This document shows, in pieces, positions 61,007 to 64,000 of a stretch of DNA of 64,000 nt (position 1 is the stretch's first letter; each line of letters begins with the position of its first letter). The notes under the pieces are model-generated. The model did no database searches. It was not told the origin of the DNA and saw only the letters and a program-made list of their open reading frames with translations. Origin of the DNA: KK5 sp034043675 (GTDB lineage Bacteria; Pseudomonadota; Gammaproteobacteria; Burkholderiales; Burkholderiaceae_C); the NCBI RefSeq assembly GCF_034043675.1, contig NZ_JAXCLA010000001.1, positions 620,001 to 684,000 on the forward strand, in the 5' to 3' direction. Position numbers and translations under genes: made by a program.

Positions 61007-61660
61007 ATGAAGTCGAACATCACCATCGATCGCCCCCAGAGTCTGGGAGAGGAAATTGCCAATGCTGTCAGCCATGGCCTGGGCGCGGCACTGGCGGTCG
61101 CTGCGTTGCCCATTCTTGTGTACTTCGCTGCGACCCATGGAACGGCCATCAACGTGGTCGCCGTCTGCCTGTTCGCCGCGACGATGATCCTGCTGTATTC
61201 CGTGTCTGCGCTCTATCACGCGCTGCCACAAGGGACCGCCAAGCGCTGGCTCAACCGCCTGGATCATTCAGCGATCTACCTGTTCATCGCAGGCAGCTAC
61301 ACGCCCTTCGCGCTCGGCGTCCTGCGCGGTGGATGGGGCTGGACCTTGTTCGGCCTCACTTGGGGAATTGCCGCCATCGGGGTCGCGGCGAAGCTCTTCA
61401 ATCGACTGAGCCATCCCTATTGGTCGACGGGCTTGTACGTCGCCATGGGTTGGATCGTTCTGGTCGCCCTGAAGCCTTTGCTGGCAGTGATGCCTTCGCA
61501 GGGCATGGCCTGGCTGGTCGCAGGCGGCGTTGCCTATACCGCGGGGGCGGCGGTCTTCCTGCTGGACAACCGCATTCGCTACGCGCATGCGGTGTGGCAT
61601 CTGTTCGTCATGGCCGGAAGCCTCTGCCATTTCTTCGCCGTGCTGTGGTACGCGATCTGA
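61007..61660 (+). CDS. trhA: Hemolysin III / PAQR family membrane protein
   Basis: A 217-residue protein with seven predicted transmembrane helices. The PAQR zinc-site pattern is present: Ser67-x3-His71 (SALYH), Asp86/His87 in LDHSAIYLFIAGSYTPF, and the C-terminal HAVWHLFVMAGSLCHFF. EEIANAVSHGLGA at the N-terminus is the family signature. Despite the name, bacterial members such as TrhA affect membrane energetics or lipid homeostasis; hydrolytic activity is presumed but unproven. It stands alone in the lower-GC right-end region. Confidence 0.9.
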   Translation: MKSNITIDRPQSLGEEIANAVSHGLGAALAVAALPILVYFAATHGTAINVVAVCLFAATMILLYSVSALYHALPQGTAKRWLNRLDHSAIYLFIAGSYTPFALGVLRGGWGWTLFGLTWGIAAIGVAAKLFNRLSHPYWSTGLYVAMGWIVLVALKPLLAVMPSQGMAWLVAGGVAYTAGAAVFLLDNRIRYAHAVWHLFVMAGSLCHFFAVLWYAI

Positions 61661-61690
61661 AGGCGAGCCCTCGGCATATCCGGCCCTAGA

Positions 61691-61701
61691 GAGGTGACCT
61701 C
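61691..61701 (+). promoter_or_regulatory. Palindrome overlapping the ribosome-binding site of the DUF4188 gene
   Basis: GAGGTGACCTC is a perfect 11-base palindrome (one central base) that contains the AGGTGA Shine-Dalgarno-like sequence and ends three bases before the ATG at 61705. It might be an operator or hide the ribosome-binding site in a hairpin. Confidence 0.3.
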
Positions 61702-61704
61702 GAG

Positions 61705-62172
61705 ATGCTCCACAACGCCCGAATGACATCTCGCCCCGACGGAGACTTCGTCGTATTCCTCATCGGCATGCGCATCAACAAGCCGCTGCACGTCCACAAA
61801 TGGCTGCCGGTTGCCCAGGCCATGCCCCGGATGCTGAAGGAGCTTTATCGGCAGCCTCAGCTCGGCCTGCTCAGCCACGAGATGTGGTTCTCGAAGACGA
61901 TCATTCTGGTGCAGTACTGGCGGAGCATGGACCTGCTATTGGACTATGCCAAAGCCCGGTCATCAGAGCATCTCCCGGCTTGGCAGCGTTTCAACAAGGC
62001 CATCGGCACCGATGGCGCCGTGGGGATCTGGCATGAGACCTACAAGGCCGCCGCCGGGACGTACGAGAACGTCTACGTCAACATGTCCCCGTTTGGCCTA
62101 GGCAAGGTGGGACCGCTGGTGGAGGCACGAGAGGGCCTGCAATCGGCCACGAGCAGAATGAATGCCGGGTGA
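61705..62172 (+). CDS. DUF4188 domain protein
   Basis: A 155-residue soluble protein matching DUF4188: ARMTSRPDGDFVVFLIGMRINKPLHVHKWLPVAQAMPRML near the N-terminus and GIWHETY near 110. Relatives include phenylacetaldoxime-dehydratase-like and heme-binding-like monooxygenase folds, but the reaction is not established. An ATG at 61723 is an alternative start. Flanked by small accessory genes on the same strand. Confidence 0.85.
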   Translation: MLHNARMTSRPDGDFVVFLIGMRINKPLHVHKWLPVAQAMPRMLKELYRQPQLGLLSHEMWFSKTIILVQYWRSMDLLLDYAKARSSEHLPAWQRFNKAIGTDGAVGIWHETYKAAAGTYENVYVNMSPFGLGKVGPLVEAREGLQSATSRMNAG

Positions 62173-62223
62173 TTGCAGTCAGGCGCATCCCGTAGAACGC
62201 ATCGCGCTGCGCACAACGCCACC

Positions 62224-62445
62224 ATGAATCCCCATGTCGAAATCCTGGCTCGGTTCTTCGCTGCCTTCAATCGCAACGACATGCACGCGATCACGCGGGA
62301 CTTCGATCCGGCGATCGTTCGAATCGAGCCCGAAGGTTTTCTGACCGCGGGAATCTATCCACCGGTCCCTGAGCATCTTTCTGCGGCGGGCTTCCGAAAA
62401 CATGCATATGCTTCATCACATCTCCTTCGCCGTCACCGACATTGA
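62224..62445 (+). pseudogene. Truncated NTF2-like (SnoaL-fold) gene remnant
   Basis: The first ~40 codons (MNPHVEILARFFAAFNRNDM, then ITRDFDPAIVRIEPEGF) are those of an NTF2/SnoaL-like protein. After TAGIY the reading frame runs into unrelated sequence and stops at 73 residues, whereas intact relatives are about 120-140 residues. The last 44 bases overlap the VOC gene. A closely related intact-looking gene starts at 63925, with long runs of identical bases over the first 80 positions. It is read as a deletion remnant of a duplicated gene. Confidence 0.7.
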
Positions 62446-62806
62446 GCGCGCCGCGAAGTTCTACGACAAGACATTGGCGGCGCTCGGATACGTGAGAGTC
62501 TTCGAAGACTTGTGTCCGGGAGACGAAGACCAGGCCGTCGGCTATGGTCTTGAAGGACAAGGTGACAAGTTCTGCATCAAGCAGGCGAGCAGATCTTCAG
62601 CCAGCGAAGGCCACGGCTTTCACCTTGCATTCGCGGCACCGGATCGAAACTCGGTGCATGAGTTCCACAGGCAGGCGTTGCTGAATGGGGGCACTGACAA
62701 CGGCGGCCCCGGACCCAGGCCCGACTACGGCCCGAACTACTACGCCTGCTTCGTCATCGATCCGGACGGTCATCGCATCGAGGCGGTTATCAACAGCGCG
62801 GGCTAG
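62402..62806 (+). CDS. VOC family (glyoxalase/dioxygenase-like) protein
   Basis: A 134-residue vicinal-oxygen-chelate protein. MLHHISFAVTDIERAAKFYDKTLAALGY is the typical first beta-alpha-beta unit (metal His near residue 5), FHLAFAAPDRNSVHEFHRQAL begins the second, and DPDGHRIEAVIN holds the metal Glu. Single-domain members act as dimers in detoxification or antibiotic resistance; the substrate is unknown. An ATG at 62408 is an alternative start. Its start lies inside the end of the truncated NTF2-like gene. Confidence 0.88.
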   Translation: MHMLHHISFAVTDIERAAKFYDKTLAALGYVRVFEDLCPGDEDQAVGYGLEGQGDKFCIKQASRSSASEGHGFHLAFAAPDRNSVHEFHRQALLNGGTDNGGPGPRPDYGPNYYACFVIDPDGHRIEAVINSAG

Positions 62807-62859
62807 CATTTCGTTCAATCGGAATACCTGCACTGCTCCGCTCGCAAGGATTGATAACC

Positions 62860-63375
62860 ATGTATCGCAGAACAGCTTGGCAACTTCTCGCTCTCGGCAT
62901 CACCGGCTGCGCCGTCGACCACGGACCGCTTCGACTGCCCGACCCGCGACCGCTGATCACACCCCAGCCGGGCAAGGCAGTTTTGTATCTGCTGAGAATT
63001 CCCCGCGAACCGCTCGATCTTGTCGTCAGTGTCGACGGCGTCCGGACTGCGCTACTGAGCACGGAGACCTTCACTGCCATTGCACTCGAGCCTGGGCAAC
63101 ACGAGTTGCTGGCGACTTCACCAAAGACGTCCACTCCATCGGCTCCGGCGGTAGTCAGGCTGGCCGCGGGTGAACGTCGGTTTCTCTATTCTTCTGTGCC
63201 ATCCAAGAGCTCCGTCAGCACCGGCTTCGGGCCAACGGGAGCGGGAATCGTACCGATATTTACGCCCACGGAGACTCCGATCGGGGCTCGACGATGGACG
63301 GAGATGAGTGAGTTCGGCGCGCAGGGAATGATGTCCGTGCTTCAACCCATCGGCGCGGAAGCAAATGCGCCATAA
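62860..63375 (+). CDS. Lipoprotein, DUF2846-like
   Basis: A 171-residue lipoprotein. The ATG at 62860 follows AAGGA (62846-62850) at good spacing. The signal ends in the lipobox ALGITGC with lipidated Cys17. The mature part has KAVLYLLRIP and EPGQHELLATSPK, features of DUF2846 outer-membrane lipoproteins of unknown role. It is a single gene between VOC and DUF3592 with no overlaps. Confidence 0.75.
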   Translation: MYRRTAWQLLALGITGCAVDHGPLRLPDPRPLITPQPGKAVLYLLRIPREPLDLVVSVDGVRTALLSTETFTAIALEPGQHELLATSPKTSTPSAPAVVRLAAGERRFLYSSVPSKSSVSTGFGPTGAGIVPIFTPTETPIGARRWTEMSEFGAQGMMSVLQPIGAEANAP

Positions 63376-63393
63376 ACTGCACCGTCGTGGACT

Positions 63394-63900
63394 ATGAACG
63401 GTCGGTCATCCCGCGAACCGCCTGGGAAGTTGACGGCCCTGTTGCTCATCGCGGGCTCGTTCATACCTTTGCTATTTCTGCATTGGGTTGTGGCTGACTA
63501 CATCGACTCCCGGCTATCGCGGGAATGGCCGATGACGACGGTCTCTCGGATTGAGGCCGCGGTGGTCAAGGGCCATGGGCGAAGCAGCGGAAGGTACTTC
63601 CTGGAAGTCGTCTATCGATACCAAGTCGTAGATCAGGAGTTCGTCGGATCTCGACTCGCCTTTGGGGATCGCTGGAGCGGGGACGAACACGAATTGCAGG
63701 CGATGGCGGCCGGCATGACCGTTGGCATTCCTGTCCGATACGACCCGACATCCCCTCAGTCGTCGGTTCTGCTACCGGGGCGCCTATCGCCAGGCTTCCT
63801 GTCTCATGGGCCGCCCTTTCTGATCGGATTTCTCTTCTTCTTTTCCATGGGCATCTTCTTGTATCGACGCGCCGCAAAGGGCAACGTGGTCAGTGTTTAG
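63394..63900 (+). CDS. DUF3592 membrane protein
   Basis: A 168-residue membrane protein with transmembrane helices near 13-31 and 137-157 flanking a beta-rich domain. YFLEVVYRYQVVDQEFVGSRLAFG and GIPVRYDPTSPQSSVLLPG are the DUF3592 signature, the latter including the VxYdP motif. The family's function is unknown. It starts 18 bases after the lipoprotein stop and may share its transcript. Confidence 0.85.
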   Translation: MNGRSSREPPGKLTALLLIAGSFIPLLFLHWVVADYIDSRLSREWPMTTVSRIEAAVVKGHGRSSGRYFLEVVYRYQVVDQEFVGSRLAFGDRWSGDEHELQAMAAGMTVGIPVRYDPTSPQSSVLLPGRLSPGFLSHGPPFLIGFLFFFSMGIFLYRRAAKGNVVSV

Positions 63901-63924
63901 CGTTCGCACGCGAGGACCGACCCG

Positions 63925-64000
63925 ATGACCAACATCGAAGCCCTGACACGCTTCTTCGCCGCCATCAATCGCAACGACATGGATGCGATCACGCGGGACT
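63925..64000 (+). CDS. NTF2-like (SnoaL-fold) protein, partial at right edge
   Basis: The first 25 codons (MTNIEALTRFFAAINRNDMD, then AITRD) are closely related to the truncated gene at 62224 and are read in the same way. The rest lies outside the window. Proteins of this fold are small steroid-isomerase-like enzymes or binding proteins of varied function. Confidence 0.6.
   Translation, partial: MTNIEALTRFFAAINRNDMDAITRD

Noticed and set aside
60383..64000. Possible integron cassette array, suggested by the run of small accessory genes.
   Set aside because: No attC-like inverted core sites (GTTRRRY/RYYYAAC pairs) were seen in the gaps at 61661-61704, 62807-62859 or 63376-63393, and no integrase is present.

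Overview
This is a very GC-rich chromosomal stretch from a betaproteobacterium, most likely a member of the Burkholderiales near Roseateles/Pelomonas/Rubrivivax/Leptothrix. The reasons are the gene order rsmB - DUF4390 - ntrY, the folE + BLUF pair, the tkt-gapA pair, several PEP-CTERM exoproteins and dense diguanylate cyclase / sensor kinase content. The genus is an inference from gene families and gene order, not a measurement. No rRNA, tRNA, CRISPR array, insertion sequence or phage gene was found, and no gap between genes exceeds about 260 bases.

Left part (1-31 kb): ntrY (cut by the edge), DUF4390 and rsmB on the minus strand; folE and a blue-light BLUF protein; an orphan flavocytochrome-c flavoprotein; lemA and queC; a DUF4139 protein; proA, DUF1697, a nitronate monooxygenase and a sensor kinase; a PNPOx-like/GST pair divergent from a LysR regulator; topB divergent from a SET-domain methyltransferase across a perfect 29-base alternating purine-pyrimidine tract; birA and a SPOR protein; a secreted subtilase with a GlyGly-CTERM-like tail; gapA (with a clear terminator) and tkt; a PAS-GGDEF protein, a GNAT enzyme, an aldo-keto reductase and a UbiH-like monooxygenase.

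Middle (31-51 kb): a Tat-exported phosphocholine-type phospholipase C with three PEP-CTERM proteins, followed by a PlcP/LpxH-like metallophosphoesterase whose 3' end overlaps a convergent MGDG-synthase-like glycosyltransferase. Together these suggest phospholipid breakdown and glycolipid replacement. Then come a second diguanylate cyclase, an MFS symporter, a chemoreceptor with a plausible sigma-54 promoter, a hybrid sensor kinase with duplicated PAS domains, and a three-part cysteine desulfurase / degenerate metallo-beta-lactamase / rhodanese fusion overlapping trhO. A strongly folded 98-base intergenic element separates trhO from a divergent MurA paralogue and an RluA-type pseudouridine synthase.

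Right part (51-64 kb): a bacterial alpha-2-macroglobulin and its usual partner pbpC, here separated by an AlbA_2/GHKL ATPase regulator-like gene. Beyond 60.4 kb the sequence becomes visibly less GC-rich and carries short, loosely organised accessory genes (PAQR/hemolysin III, DUF4188, VOC, lipoprotein, DUF3592) plus a truncated NTF2-like gene whose intact relative begins at the right edge.

The most interesting candidates are the sulfur-transfer fusion next to trhO, the phospholipase/glycosyltransferase group, the folded intergenic element, the SET/TopB pair and the AlbA_2 gene inside the A2M-pbpC locus.
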